Shown: positions 23,829-33,121 of the stretch, in pieces
Position numbering within the stretch: the first letter of the stretch is position 1
Layout of the letters: every line of letters starts with the position of its first letter
Assembly: GCA_964507405.1 (NCBI GenBank)
Contig: CAZDPJ010000012.1
Location: 1-37,574, forward strand
Source of the DNA: UMGS75 sp964507405
Lineage (GTDB): Bacteria; Bacillota_I; Bacilli_A; ML615J-28; CAG-313
Direction: 5' to 3'
Length of the DNA stretch: 37,574 nucleotides
The notes under the pieces: generated by a model
Databases searched by the model: none
Seen by the model: the letters and a program-made list of their open reading frames with translations, nothing else
Told to the model about the DNA's origin: nothing
Translations under genes and position numbers: made by a program

Positions 23829-24698
23829 ATGTTAACTCGTCAGAAAACATATGAACAAGAAACAAGTAAATTATATTTAGTTGCAACTCCAATTGGAAAT
23901 TATAGTGATATGACTTATCGTGGTGTAGAAACCCTTAAAAATGTAGATGATATATATTGTGAAGATACAAGAATTACGGGTAAGTTACTTTCGCATTTTG
24001 ATATTCATACTAAAATGCATAGTTATCATATATTTAATGAACAAGACTTAACCAAAACGATACTTGAAAAAATAAAAAATGGTAATAATGTTGCGGTGGT
24101 AAGTGACGCTGGTATGCCCGCAATCAGTGACCCAGGGTTCTTGATAGCAAGAGATGCCATAAAAAATAACATTGATGTTGTCGTTGTTCCTGGTGTTAGC
24201 GCGAGCCTTACTGCCCTTGTTGCTTCCGGCATTCCATCTAATAAGTTTACTTTTATTGGCTTTTTAAATAGTAAAGACCAAAAAAGAAAAGAAGAAATAG
24301 AAAATTTAAAATACAACAAAGAAACTTTAATTATTTATGAAGCTCCTCATCGTATTAAATCTACACTTGAAATGATCAATGAAATTATGCCAAATAGATA
24401 TATCGTTCTCGCAAGAGAATTAACAAAACGATATGAGGAATATTTAAGAGGGACTGCCCAAGAAATATTAGATGTTGTAGATGAACTTAAAGGTGAAATG
24501 GTATTAATAATATCAGGGTGTAATGACGAAGAAAAATGTGAAAATCTTTTAAACTTATCGATAAAAGAACATTATAAATATTATTTAAATAATGGCTATG
24601 ATTCTAAAGAAGCAATGAAGAAAGTTGCGAAAGACAGAAATACATCAAAGAGTAATATATATCAAGAAATATTAGGAAAAAATAAAGAAAACTCATAA
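23829..24698 (+). CDS. rsmI: 16S rRNA (cytidine1402-2'-O) methyltransferase
   Basis: A 289-residue tetrapyrrole methylase-fold enzyme that 2'-O-methylates C1402 in the decoding centre. Motifs: LYLVATPIGNYSDMTYR (start of the SAM domain), EDTRITGKLL, VVSDAGMPAISDPG, VPGVSASLTALVASG and YEAPHRI. ATG 23829 is one base after the trmN6 stop and has AAGAAGGTG upstream. The conserved SAM-domain start follows it by about 17 residues; a possible upstream ATG at 23799 lies inside the previous gene. Confidence 0.96.
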   Translation: MLTRQKTYEQETSKLYLVATPIGNYSDMTYRGVETLKNVDDIYCEDTRITGKLLSHFDIHTKMHSYHIFNEQDLTKTILEKIKNGNNVAVVSDAGMPAISDPGFLIARDAIKNNIDVVVVPGVSASLTALVASGIPSNKFTFIGFLNSKDQKRKEEIENLKYNKETLIIYEAPHRIKSTLEMINEIMPNRYIVLARELTKRYEEYLRGTAQEILDVVDELKGEMVLIISGCNDEEKCENLLNLSIKEHYKYYLNNGYDSKEAMKKVAKDRNTSKSNIYQEILGKNKENS

Positions 24699-24711
24699 TA
24701 TAATCTATAAT

Positions 24712-24745
24712 AATGCCATACTATATAGGTATGGCATTTTGTTTG
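24712..24745 (+). terminator. Terminator of the tmk-rsmI operon
   Basis: AATGCCATAC (24712-24721) pairs perfectly with GTATGGCATT (24729-24738), followed by TTTGTTTG. The rest of the gap to the next gene (to 24973) holds a weaker hairpin (ACAACAT 24839-24845 with ATGTTGT 24857-24863) and a promoter. Confidence 0.8.
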
Positions 24746-24904
24746 TTTTATTTATTAAAATCATACAATTAATAGGAAATAATTATCTATCAAATATATA
24801 TTTAATAATAGTATAATCTTATTTTATAATTATAAAAAACAACATATTTTCTTTAAATGTTGTGCTTTCTAATAATGATTAAATGTCATCTAAGTTAAAA
24901 AGAC

Positions 24905-24933
24905 TTGAAAAAAAATTGATTTTATTATACAAT
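24905..24933 (+). promoter_or_regulatory. Promoter of the YwaF-ABC cluster
   Basis: TTGAAA (24905-24910) and TACAAT (24928-24933) at 17-nt spacing. A second -10-like TATAAT (24943-24948) lies closer to the gene but has no matching -35 box. Confidence 0.5.
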
Positions 24934-24973
24934 AATAATATATATAATGAGATTACTATATAGAGGTGTTATT

Positions 24974-27157
24974 ATGACAAATACAAGCACTTTAGAAAAG
25001 AATAATTACTTAAACATATTAAAGTTAATATTTGAAAAAATTCTACCATATATTCTTATAGCAGTTTTTATTACTAGACTATTTTGTTATGAAAGTGAAA
25101 TACTTAGAACTCTAAGTAATCCAGATGGACCTAGGAAATATGCATATGTTGGTCTTGCATCTAATATTCTTGGAAATAATCTACTTGCTTTAATTACATA
25201 TATTTCTATATGGTTTGAATATGTTGGAGTTATATTAATAATTTTAAGATCTTTTTTTAGTTTTAAGACTTTAAGAAACTTAGTAAGATTTATTTGCCCT
25301 TTTATATTTATTTTAAATTTAATATTAATTAAACAAAGTGCTCTTGTGTTAACGGGAAAATCTCATGTTTCATGGTTAATGGTAACATTAATTATTGAAA
25401 TAGTTTTATCTTTAATAATTACTATTTATTATTTATTTAAAAACCATAAAGATAAAAATAATATTAAATCAATATTATATACAATTGGAATGTTTGCTTT
25501 GTTAACTATTCCTGCTCTACCTATTTATTTTGTTCAAGCAACATTTGGACTTGGTGGAGGAAGCCTAACATCTTCATTCCCACTTGATTTTTCGTTTTCG
25601 CATCGTATATTATTATATATTGGTATTATTGTTCCGGTTTTATTATATTTCTTATTAAGAAATAAGAATGAAGAAATAATTAGATTTGTACTTATATATA
25701 TATCTCTTGCTACATTAGTTGGTTTTGTTTCAAGATATGATTATACAAATTTTAAGGAACCTTGGACATGGCCATTCCATTTATGTAATACTGCAATGTT
25801 TATCATTCCTCTTTGTTTAATATTTAAAATGAAAAGACTTTTCTATTTTACATATTTTATAAATGTACTTGGTGCCGTTTTCGCAATGTTAATGCCAAAC
25901 TATAATGAACTAACTCCAATTTTAAGTGCACATATCTTTGAATTTTGGTATAATCACTGGATTGCTTCATTTATGCCAATCTTAATAGTTGCTTTAAAAG
26001 TATTTGAAAGACCTAAATTAAAACAATTTTATTGGTCTATGGTTGGCTTTTTTGGATACTTTGTCGTAATGCTAATTCTTAATGTTACTTTTACAGCTAA
26101 GGGACACAATGTTGATTATTTCTTTATTAATAGTGATTTTATTGGGGATAAGCTTGGTCAATGGGGTCGCAATTTATTCAGCATTTCTACAACCTTTAAT
26201 GTTGGTGGTTTAAAGTTAGAATTTCATCCTATATACCAACTCCTATTTTTCCTAGTATATGTAGCACTTGGTCTTGGCGTTTGGTTTATATATAATGAAT
26301 TCTTTATTATTGCTGATGCACATTATGAATTATATTTGAAATTAAAGAAAATTAAATTAGATAAACTTGCAATGAAAAATTCAGTAAGTCCTGAAAGAAA
26401 GGAAAAACTTATGGTTGAAAATAGAGAAGCAAAATTTGAATTAAAGCATTTCTCCAAAAAATATGCAACAAGCAAAACTTATGCGGTAAAAGATGCTAAT
26501 TTAGAAGTTCATGCTGGAGAAATATTTGGATTTTTAGGTCCAAATGGTGCTGGTAAATCGACAATCATTAAAAGCGTGGTTGGTATTCAACCAATTACCG
26601 AAGGTAATATTGAAATATGTGGCTATGATGTTGCGACTGAATCTGTTCATGCGAAATCAAATATCGGTTATGTTCCTGACCACTATGCATTATATGAAAA
26701 ATTAACTGGTCGTGAATATATTAATTATATAGCTGATATATATGAAGTGCCTCAAAAAGAACGGGATGAAAGAATTGAAAAGTATGTTCATTTATTTGAA
26801 CTTGAATCATCAATTGATAGTAAGATTAGAACTTATTCACATGGCATGAAACAAAAAATTACAATTATGTCTGCACTTGTACATAATCCAAAAGTATGGA
26901 TTTTAGATGAACCATTAACTGGACTTGACCCAAACAGTATTTATCAAGTAAAAGAATGTATGAAACAACATGCTAAAGAAGGAAATATTGTATTCTTTAG
27001 TTCTCATTTAATTGATATTGTTGAAAAATTATGTGCAAGAATTGCAATTATTAAAAAAGGTCAAATTCAATGTGTTAAAACACTAGAAGAAATTGAAGCT
27101 TCAGGTACTACTCTAGAACAATTCTATTTAGACACAATAACAGGTAAAGAGGATTAA
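24974..27157 (+). CDS. Fusion of YwaF-like membrane domain and ABC ATPase
   Basis: A 727-residue protein with two parts. Residues 1 to about 475 are polytopic (about ten to twelve hydrophobic segments). They include a YwaF-family (TIGR02206) type signature around PWTWPFHLCNTAMFIIPLC, near residues 265-283, and AMLMPNYNELTP. Residues about 485-715 are an ABC ATPase of the drug/CcmA type: Walker A GPNGAGKST from residue 522, signature TYSHGMKQKI, Walker B WILDEP near residue 643 and H-loop FFSSHLID. The permease follows 1 base after the stop. ATG 24974 is preferred since AGAGGTG lies upstream; an ATG at 24947 has no site. The role of the membrane part is unknown. Confidence 0.85.
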   Translation: MTNTSTLEKNNYLNILKLIFEKILPYILIAVFITRLFCYESEILRTLSNPDGPRKYAYVGLASNILGNNLLALITYISIWFEYVGVILIILRSFFSFKTLRNLVRFICPFIFILNLILIKQSALVLTGKSHVSWLMVTLIIEIVLSLIITIYYLFKNHKDKNNIKSILYTIGMFALLTIPALPIYFVQATFGLGGGSLTSSFPLDFSFSHRILLYIGIIVPVLLYFLLRNKNEEIIRFVLIYISLATLVGFVSRYDYTNFKEPWTWPFHLCNTAMFIIPLCLIFKMKRLFYFTYFINVLGAVFAMLMPNYNELTPILSAHIFEFWYNHWIASFMPILIVALKVFERPKLKQFYWSMVGFFGYFVVMLILNVTFTAKGHNVDYFFINSDFIGDKLGQWGRNLFSISTTFNVGGLKLEFHPIYQLLFFLVYVALGLGVWFIYNEFFIIADAHYELYLKLKKIKLDKLAMKNSVSPERKEKLMVENREAKFELKHFSKKYATSKTYAVKDANLEVHAGEIFGFLGPNGAGKSTIIKSVVGIQPITEGNIEICGYDVATESVHAKSNIGYVPDHYALYEKLTGREYINYIADIYEVPQKERDERIEKYVHLFELESSIDSKIRTYSHGMKQKITIMSALVHNPKVWILDEPLTGLDPNSIYQVKECMKQHAKEGNIVFFSSHLIDIVEKLCARIAIIKKGQIQCVKTLEEIEASGTTLEQFYLDTITGKED

Positions 27158-27158
27158 T

Positions 27159-28889
27159 ATGAAAACTAATACTCTTGATTTAAATAAAGAAAGAAAAAGT
27201 AGTAGCTTCAAACATTTAAAAACATTAGTTGCAATGCAATTAAGAGATAAAATAGATTTAAGTTTTATTAAAGATAAAAAGAAAACATTAAGAAAAGCAG
27301 TTATTGGCATCTTTAGTTTTGGTGTTATATTTGTTGCAACATACTTTTTACTCTTTTTCGCAAATAAACTTAGTATCTTTAAATATTATCAAGCTCCTAC
27401 AATTGTTGTACTTGTTGTAACAATATCATTATTCTTATCACTTATTGCTTGTACATTTGAATTGATGAAGACTTTATATTTTGCTGAAGATAATAAAGTA
27501 CTAATTACCTTCCCAGTTAATACAAATAGTTTATTTATATCAAAAATTATTGTTTATTATATATATGAACTAAAAAAGAGTTTAAGCTTCTTAGTACCTA
27601 TAGCAATGGGTTGTGCTCTATTACTTATTATGCAAAAGGCATGTAGTCCATTAATCTATCTTTGGATGTTGATACCATTATTATTTATTATTGCAATCCC
27701 GGTATTATTTGGTGCTTTGCTTTCAATTCCTGCAATGTATATATATAGATTATTAAAAAGATTTCCTGTATTAAAAGTAATATTGTTTATTGCAATCCTT
27801 ATTGGTGTATTTAGTGGTATTATATATCTTATTAATTTATTACCAACTGATATTAATTTAATTGGTAGATTTGATAAAATATCAATTGCAATATCAAATT
27901 TCCTATTTGATTTTGAAAATAAATTATCATTAATAACAAAAATGACGTATATCTTAATTGGTGAAATACCTTCATACGGAAGTGTAACTTATACAATTAA
28001 TGGTATGACCTTTATTAAGCTAGGTATTTTAATTAGTGTTTGTGTTGTTTCTTTTATATTAGTATATTTTATTTCTAGACCTATTTTCTTTGGTATGATG
28101 GCTAAGAACTTTGAAATAAATAAAAGTAATGAAACATCTAAACCAAATAAATTTCATACTAAATATGGAACATTTGTTAATAAAGAATTTATGATTAATC
28201 TTAGAACTATGAATATATCAATAAATTATTTAATGACATATATGATAATTCCTATCTTAGTCTTATTTATTAATAAAATATATATGGCCATGAATTTAAG
28301 TAATTTTGGGGGAATATTGGTAAAAACATTTAATATGTTAATTATCTTACTGCCGTTACTTGCTTCTAATGCATTAGTTGCGACGTATTATAGTAGTGAA
28401 GGAAGAGCGGGATATATGAAAAAAACGAAACCTGTATTTATTGTATATCCTTTATTAATTAAGTTATTATTCAATGTATTGTTCTCACTTCCAACGGTAT
28501 TTATAACGGTAAGTATTTTTGGTGGATTAACGAGTATGAATGTTTTAAACATTATTATACTTGGATTTGCAATTTTATTTATCCATATTGGTCATATGAT
28601 TTATAGTGCAACCTTAGATATAATGAATCCTCAAAATGAACAATATGCAACAACAGGTGGTTCAATTAATAATCCTAATGAAACTAAATCAACAATACTT
28701 GCATTTATAATTTCGATTGCATTTACTTTAATCGCATTTTTATTATTCCAAGAAGATTCAACATATAGTCATACATATCTTGGAACAATTAAAATCTTAA
28801 TCATTAGTGTTTGTTTCTTATTAACTATGATATATATGTTTATTCAACGTGTTAAAGCATACTATTATGAAATTCAAGGTGATAGATAA
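27159..28889 (+). CDS. ABC transporter permease (ABC-2 type, putative exporter)
   Basis: A 576-residue protein with roughly twelve hydrophobic segments and a basic cytoplasmic N-terminus of about 45 residues. It has no obvious catalytic motif. Topology and its place directly after an ABC ATPase make it the membrane partner. Large ABC exporter permeases of this kind are common in Bacillota and are little characterised. Its start is 1 base after the preceding gene. Its stop overlaps the next start as TAATG, so all three are probably co-translated. Substrate unknown. Confidence 0.75.
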   Translation: MKTNTLDLNKERKSSSFKHLKTLVAMQLRDKIDLSFIKDKKKTLRKAVIGIFSFGVIFVATYFLLFFANKLSIFKYYQAPTIVVLVVTISLFLSLIACTFELMKTLYFAEDNKVLITFPVNTNSLFISKIIVYYIYELKKSLSFLVPIAMGCALLLIMQKACSPLIYLWMLIPLLFIIAIPVLFGALLSIPAMYIYRLLKRFPVLKVILFIAILIGVFSGIIYLINLLPTDINLIGRFDKISIAISNFLFDFENKLSLITKMTYILIGEIPSYGSVTYTINGMTFIKLGILISVCVVSFILVYFISRPIFFGMMAKNFEINKSNETSKPNKFHTKYGTFVNKEFMINLRTMNISINYLMTYMIIPILVLFINKIYMAMNLSNFGGILVKTFNMLIILLPLLASNALVATYYSSEGRAGYMKKTKPVFIVYPLLIKLLFNVLFSLPTVFITVSIFGGLTSMNVLNIIILGFAILFIHIGHMIYSATLDIMNPQNEQYATTGGSINNPNETKSTILAFIISIAFTLIAFLLFQEDSTYSHTYLGTIKILIISVCFLLTMIYMFIQRVKAYYYEIQGDR

Positions 28890-29332
28890 TGAAGAAGACA
28901 GTTATTATTACAATTATTGCTATATATATAATTTCTATCTTCTTAGTTGCAAGTTTAGGAATTAATAATTCATTAGACTATGAATTTGTGTATGTTACGG
29001 GAATTGATGGAACTAATACTGAAGGTTACGAAGAAACACCTAATGCGACTGATGGCGCTAGTGGTAAAATCACAATTAAAAACTATACTGAAGGAATGCA
29101 AATCCAACTTGATTTCAGACCAAATCCATCTAATGCGACTGAATCAAAATTAAAATATAATATTGAACAATCTTCAATGGGAAAGTGCACAATATTAGAG
29201 AAAGCTGATGGTACAGCAGTTCTTACAATTTTAGATTCCTCAGCAATATTTATTAATATTGCCTCAAGAGATACTAAAGGATATAATATAAGAGTAAAGA
29301 TAGTAGTTGAAATCGATAATCCTGATTGGTAA
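28889..29332 (+). CDS. Small membrane-anchored extracytoplasmic protein
   Basis: A 147-residue protein with an N-terminal hydrophobic segment (residues about 4-24: VIITIIAIYIISIFLVASLG) that acts as a signal peptide or anchor. It is followed by a beta-rich domain of Asp/Thr/Asn-rich composition. There is no lipobox and no recognised fold. The TAATG overlap with the permease ties it to the exporter, so it is probably an accessory extracytoplasmic component. Function unknown. Confidence 0.7.
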   Translation: MKKTVIITIIAIYIISIFLVASLGINNSLDYEFVYVTGIDGTNTEGYEETPNATDGASGKITIKNYTEGMQIQLDFRPNPSNATESKLKYNIEQSSMGKCTILEKADGTAVLTILDSSAIFINIASRDTKGYNIRVKIVVEIDNPDW

Positions 29333-29345
29333 AATGATTTAAAGA

Positions 29346-29378
29346 TTGCTACACTTTAAATTAATATATAAGTAGCAA
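29346..29378 (+). promoter_or_regulatory. Intergenic hairpin before the lipoprotein gene
   Basis: TTGCTAC (29346-29352) pairs with GTAGCAA (29372-29378), directly before the AAAGGAAA ribosome binding site. It lacks a T-tract, so it is not a terminator. It could protect the mRNA end or separate expression of the lipoprotein from that of the ABC genes. Confidence 0.4.
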
Positions 29379-29394
29379 AGAAAGGAAAAGAAAA

Positions 29395-31428
29395 ATGAAA
29401 AAAATTACGAAGTTATTTCTAGCACTTTGTATGATTAGCTTAGTTATTCTTACAGCATGTACAAATGATGTGACTAAATCATATAAAGTAATTTTTGAAA
29501 CAAATGGTGGTAGTAAAATTAATACTATTGCTGTAAAAGAAAATGGTGAATTAAAACTACCAACTGACCCTTCTAAAACTGGTTATGAGTTTGTAGGTTG
29601 GTATTTAGATGAAGAATTAGAAGAAGAATTACCTACTCCATATGTAGTTACCAAGAATGTAACCATTTATGCTAAGTGGGAACAAGTAAAACAAGAAATT
29701 GAAATCTTAGTTAATACAGTTTCTCAAAGATATTCTTTTGAAACATTTAATTTAAATAAGAGTGAAAAAGAAAACAAAAGAAAAGAATTCTTTGACTTAA
29801 CTACTCCTTATTTAGTTGGTGATGATAATCCATTCAAACTTGCGCCTACTGTTACTTTCGCAAGTCGTGATGTTAAAACAGGTACAATCATTAGTTATGA
29901 TGTTGAAGTAGAAAGTTGGAACTATGTTATAACTGTAAAACTTGATGGTGAAGATGTAACAACAAGCGAATATGTTGAAGCAATTGATAAGGTAAATTGT
30001 AGTGTTGATTTTTCTGATAAAGCAATTGATAAAGAATTTGTTGTTGAAGTATATCCTGAAGGATTAACTGAAAAACAAATCGCAAATATTTCTAAGTATA
30101 CTACTGTAATGACTTGTAAAGTTGGTGATGGTTATAATGTATACGAAGCAAAAGAATTAGGATATCTTGATAATCGCACAACTGGTGCTGAAGGTGAAGC
30201 TTGGACTAAATTTAAAGAAGAAAATAAAATGAATGTAAATTATGTTGCTTCTAATATTTATTTACATAATGATATTAATGTTACATCAAAATCACTTCCT
30301 AGTTATTTCTTCTATAGTGAAGAAGAAGTAAAAGGTGCTGCTGATTACTCTAGAGCCCTTGGCTCTTTAAAAGACTTTACTAGTCTTTATCAAAAAACAC
30401 TTAACGAAAATGAAATGTTTGGTATTTATGGTAACTATTTTACTCTAAATACATCTGAAATTCCGATGGTAGTTAGAGAAAATGGAAAAATTACTGATGA
30501 AGGTAAATCAATATCTCATTCACAAGCATTTTACTTTAATGGTGCAGAGTCATCAACTGTAAGAATGGAAGGAATTAATTTTGTTGGTAATGCCCCTCGT
30601 GTTGAAGATATGAAAAAAGCTGGTGGCTTAATCTGTATGAAAGTTGAAACACAAGCATTCGTTGGTTATAATAATATTAGTACTGGTTGGTATATATCAT
30701 ATTTTGCGAATGGAACTAGCAAGAGATTTGAAATAAATAAATGTAAAGCATATGATGCTTATAATTCATTTATTTATAGTTGGGGCTCTGGTGATGTTCA
30801 TGTAATTGATTCTGAAATGATAGGTGCTGGTGGTCCAATTGTAATCCAAGACCACTATCGTCCTGGCGATGTTAATGAAAGAATATCAAAAACATATTTT
30901 GAAAATTGTGTATTAGAATCATATGTTGCAGGTACAGAAGGATGGTTTACAAGTGTAAATGCAACAGCCGCTGCATCACAAATTAAATCACTTGATGCTG
31001 CATTTAATCCATTTAAGAAATCAATCTTAAAAGAATCAGCAGATGGAACTACATATTTTAATTGCATTGTAATAAATAAAGCAAGTAATTCAGAAGGACC
31101 TACTGCTATTAAATGTGGTGGTCTTGTACAAATTGATGATGGTGTAGCATTTGATTATGGAGCGAATGATCCTTATATTAAAGGTTTAATTGATACTACA
31201 TTTGGCTATGGAGCTCCTGCTCTTCAAACAAGTAAAGGAACAACAATTACTGATGTTGCATATATAGGACAAACAGGAATTGTAGATTATCAAAATCAAC
31301 AAATTGTAGATCCAACTCATAATATATTCCAAGGTGATTATATTTGTATTTATTTTAATGGTATGGCAATTGTTCTTGGATACAATAACTATGGCACTAG
31401 TCATGAATTATATACACCTGAAAAATAA
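29395..31428 (+). CDS. Large surface lipoprotein with InlB-type repeat and probable beta-helix
   Basis: A 677-residue secreted lipoprotein. The signal peptide ends in a lipobox (LTAC, Cys at residue 22). Residues about 30-95 form one Listeria-Bacteroides/InlB B-repeat (YKVIFETNGGSKINTIAVKE, then GYEFVGWYLDEELEEELPTP and NVTIYAKWE). From about residue 320 to 560 the sequence has short strands with turns, Asn/Gly-rich (YFNGAESSTVRMEGINFVGN; RFEINKCKAYDAYNSFIYSW; GDVHVIDSEMIGAGGPIVIQ), typical of a right-handed parallel beta-helix. No polysaccharide lyase catalytic motif is identified. It follows the exporter genes; ligand or substrate unknown. Confidence 0.75.
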   Translation: MKKITKLFLALCMISLVILTACTNDVTKSYKVIFETNGGSKINTIAVKENGELKLPTDPSKTGYEFVGWYLDEELEEELPTPYVVTKNVTIYAKWEQVKQEIEILVNTVSQRYSFETFNLNKSEKENKRKEFFDLTTPYLVGDDNPFKLAPTVTFASRDVKTGTIISYDVEVESWNYVITVKLDGEDVTTSEYVEAIDKVNCSVDFSDKAIDKEFVVEVYPEGLTEKQIANISKYTTVMTCKVGDGYNVYEAKELGYLDNRTTGAEGEAWTKFKEENKMNVNYVASNIYLHNDINVTSKSLPSYFFYSEEEVKGAADYSRALGSLKDFTSLYQKTLNENEMFGIYGNYFTLNTSEIPMVVRENGKITDEGKSISHSQAFYFNGAESSTVRMEGINFVGNAPRVEDMKKAGGLICMKVETQAFVGYNNISTGWYISYFANGTSKRFEINKCKAYDAYNSFIYSWGSGDVHVIDSEMIGAGGPIVIQDHYRPGDVNERISKTYFENCVLESYVAGTEGWFTSVNATAAASQIKSLDAAFNPFKKSILKESADGTTYFNCIVINKASNSEGPTAIKCGGLVQIDDGVAFDYGANDPYIKGLIDTTFGYGAPALQTSKGTTITDVAYIGQTGIVDYQNQQIVDPTHNIFQGDYICIYFNGMAIVLGYNNYGTSHELYTPEK

Positions 31429-31433
31429 AAAAT

Positions 31434-31456
31434 AGAGGAGAAATCCTCTTTTTTTA
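31434..31456 (+). terminator. Terminator after the lipoprotein gene
   Basis: AGAGGA (31434-31439) pairs with TCCTCT (31444-31449) around a GAAA tetraloop, followed by seven T residues. Confidence 0.85.
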
Positions 31457-31518
31457 TTTGTTATTCATTTTGTTTTTTAGTAATATCAATATTAGTAATA
31501 TTAAAATTACTAAAACAC

Positions 31519-31546
31519 TTGATTTATTTATTTTTTTTGATATAAT
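31519..31546 (+). promoter_or_regulatory. Promoter of the AAA ATPase/DUF234 gene
   Basis: TTGATT (31519-31524) and TGATATAAT with -10 TATAAT (31541-31546) are 16 nt apart. It is an extended -10 type promoter. Confidence 0.6.
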
Positions 31547-31586
31547 TATATTAAAAAAAGTATAATATTGAAAGAAGGTTGATTAT

Positions 31587-32966
31587 ATGAAATTTATAGG
31601 TAGAACTAAAGAGTTGAAAAGAATAAATGATGTTATATATAAAGATGGGGTACATAATTTATTAATATATGGGAGAAGAAGAATAGGGAAAAGTTTTTTG
31701 ATAAAAAAAGCGCTTGAAAATTATAATGGGATTGTAATCCATTATCAATGTAAAAACATAAACATTCAAGAAACTGTAAGAGAATTAAGCGAATTACTTA
31801 CATCCCAATTCAAGTTGCCTTATCCAATTAAGTTTAATTCTTTTGATGATATATTAAAATTCTTATATACAAATAATAATGATATTGTTTTTGTTATTGA
31901 TGAATATTCATACTTAATTAATAAAATAGAAGGCTTAAATAGTATTATACAATATTATATAGATATGTATAAAGATAGTAGTAATTTGAAATTGATTTTA
32001 TCAGGTTCTCAAATTGATATAATGAAAAGTATGAGTACTTATGATAATCCTTTATATGGTAGATTCGACGATATCATAGAACTAAAAGAACATGACTATT
32101 TAGAATCATCATTATATTATCCTAATTTTTCAAATGAAGATAAATTAATGTTATATTCTGCGTTTGGTGGAGAACCATTATATAATAGTATGATTGATGA
32201 TAATAAAACAGCTATAGAAAATATATTAGAGCTAATGGTAAAAGAAAATTCTATTGTTGAATTAAATATTAGTAATTTAATGAATTTAGAATTTTCTAAA
32301 ATTAATTATTGTAATGATGTCTTAATTGCAATTGCTAGTGGGGTAAAGAAAAATGATGATTTAGTTACTAAAGCACATATTAACTCATCATCTTTGTTAA
32401 ATCCTGTTTTAACAAAATTACTTAAACTTGATTTAATAAAAAAAGTTACACCAATTAATGATTTAAAAAATAAAAAGAAAACAATGTATTTAATTAATAA
32501 TAATGCTTTAAGATTTTATTATAAATATATCTATAAATTCGAAAATCAAAGAAGTAATTTAGAGCTTAAACAATTTTTTGATGAGTATATAATGAAAGAT
32601 TTTGAAGAATCTTTAATACCAAATATCTTTGAAGATGTTACAAGACAATACTTAGTACTAAAAAATAAAAGAAAAGAAATAGCCCCATCATTTAGTTTAA
32701 TTGGTACATATTGGTATGATTATCCAAAATCTAAAACAAATGGTCAATTTGATGTTGTTACATATGATCCATTAGGATATATATTTTATGAGGTAAAATA
32801 TACTAATAGTTTAATAGATGAACGTGTTGTCAGTGAAGAAAAAACGCAGTTACAAAAAGCAAATATTAATTATTATAATTTAGGATTTGTATCTAAAACA
32901 GGATTTACTAATATATCAAAAGAGTACCATTTAATTACTTTAAATGATATATATAATATTAATTAA
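31587..32966 (+). CDS. AAA ATPase with C-terminal DUF234 nuclease-like domain
   Basis: A 459-residue cytoplasmic protein. The N-terminal ATPase_2 domain has MKFIGRTKELKRINDVIY, Walker A GRRRIGKSF (residues 29-37) and Walker B IVFVIDEY near residue 104. LILSGSQ is a sensor-1-like motif. The middle has winged-helix-like character. The C-terminal DUF234 segment (from about residue 365) contains GQFDVVTYD and FYEVKYT, a D...ExK arrangement of the PD-(D/E)xK nuclease fold. Such proteins are common in archaea and anaerobic bacteria; their role is unproven. It is a single-gene unit. No clear terminator follows it; the 209-bp gap holds the next promoter. Confidence 0.85.
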   Translation: MKFIGRTKELKRINDVIYKDGVHNLLIYGRRRIGKSFLIKKALENYNGIVIHYQCKNINIQETVRELSELLTSQFKLPYPIKFNSFDDILKFLYTNNNDIVFVIDEYSYLINKIEGLNSIIQYYIDMYKDSSNLKLILSGSQIDIMKSMSTYDNPLYGRFDDIIELKEHDYLESSLYYPNFSNEDKLMLYSAFGGEPLYNSMIDDNKTAIENILELMVKENSIVELNISNLMNLEFSKINYCNDVLIAIASGVKKNDDLVTKAHINSSSLLNPVLTKLLKLDLIKKVTPINDLKNKKKTMYLINNNALRFYYKYIYKFENQRSNLELKQFFDEYIMKDFEESLIPNIFEDVTRQYLVLKNKRKEIAPSFSLIGTYWYDYPKSKTNGQFDVVTYDPLGYIFYEVKYTNSLIDERVVSEEKTQLQKANINYYNLGFVSKTGFTNISKEYHLITLNDIYNIN

Positions 32967-33121
32967 TAATGTATTAGTTACAGTTATATTTTTTAGTTTT
33001 GATGGGAAATATTCATAAAGTAAATTTAAATATTTATTGCGCTTTTTAATTAAAGTTGTGCACTCATAAAATATGAAAAAATATAAAAATAGGTAAATTT
33101 CTTTAATTTTATCAAACAATG

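Noticed and set aside
24947..24973. Earlier ATG for the YwaF-ABC fusion gene
   Set aside because: It overlaps a -10-like TATAAT and has no ribosome binding site, whereas AGAGGTG precedes ATG 24974.
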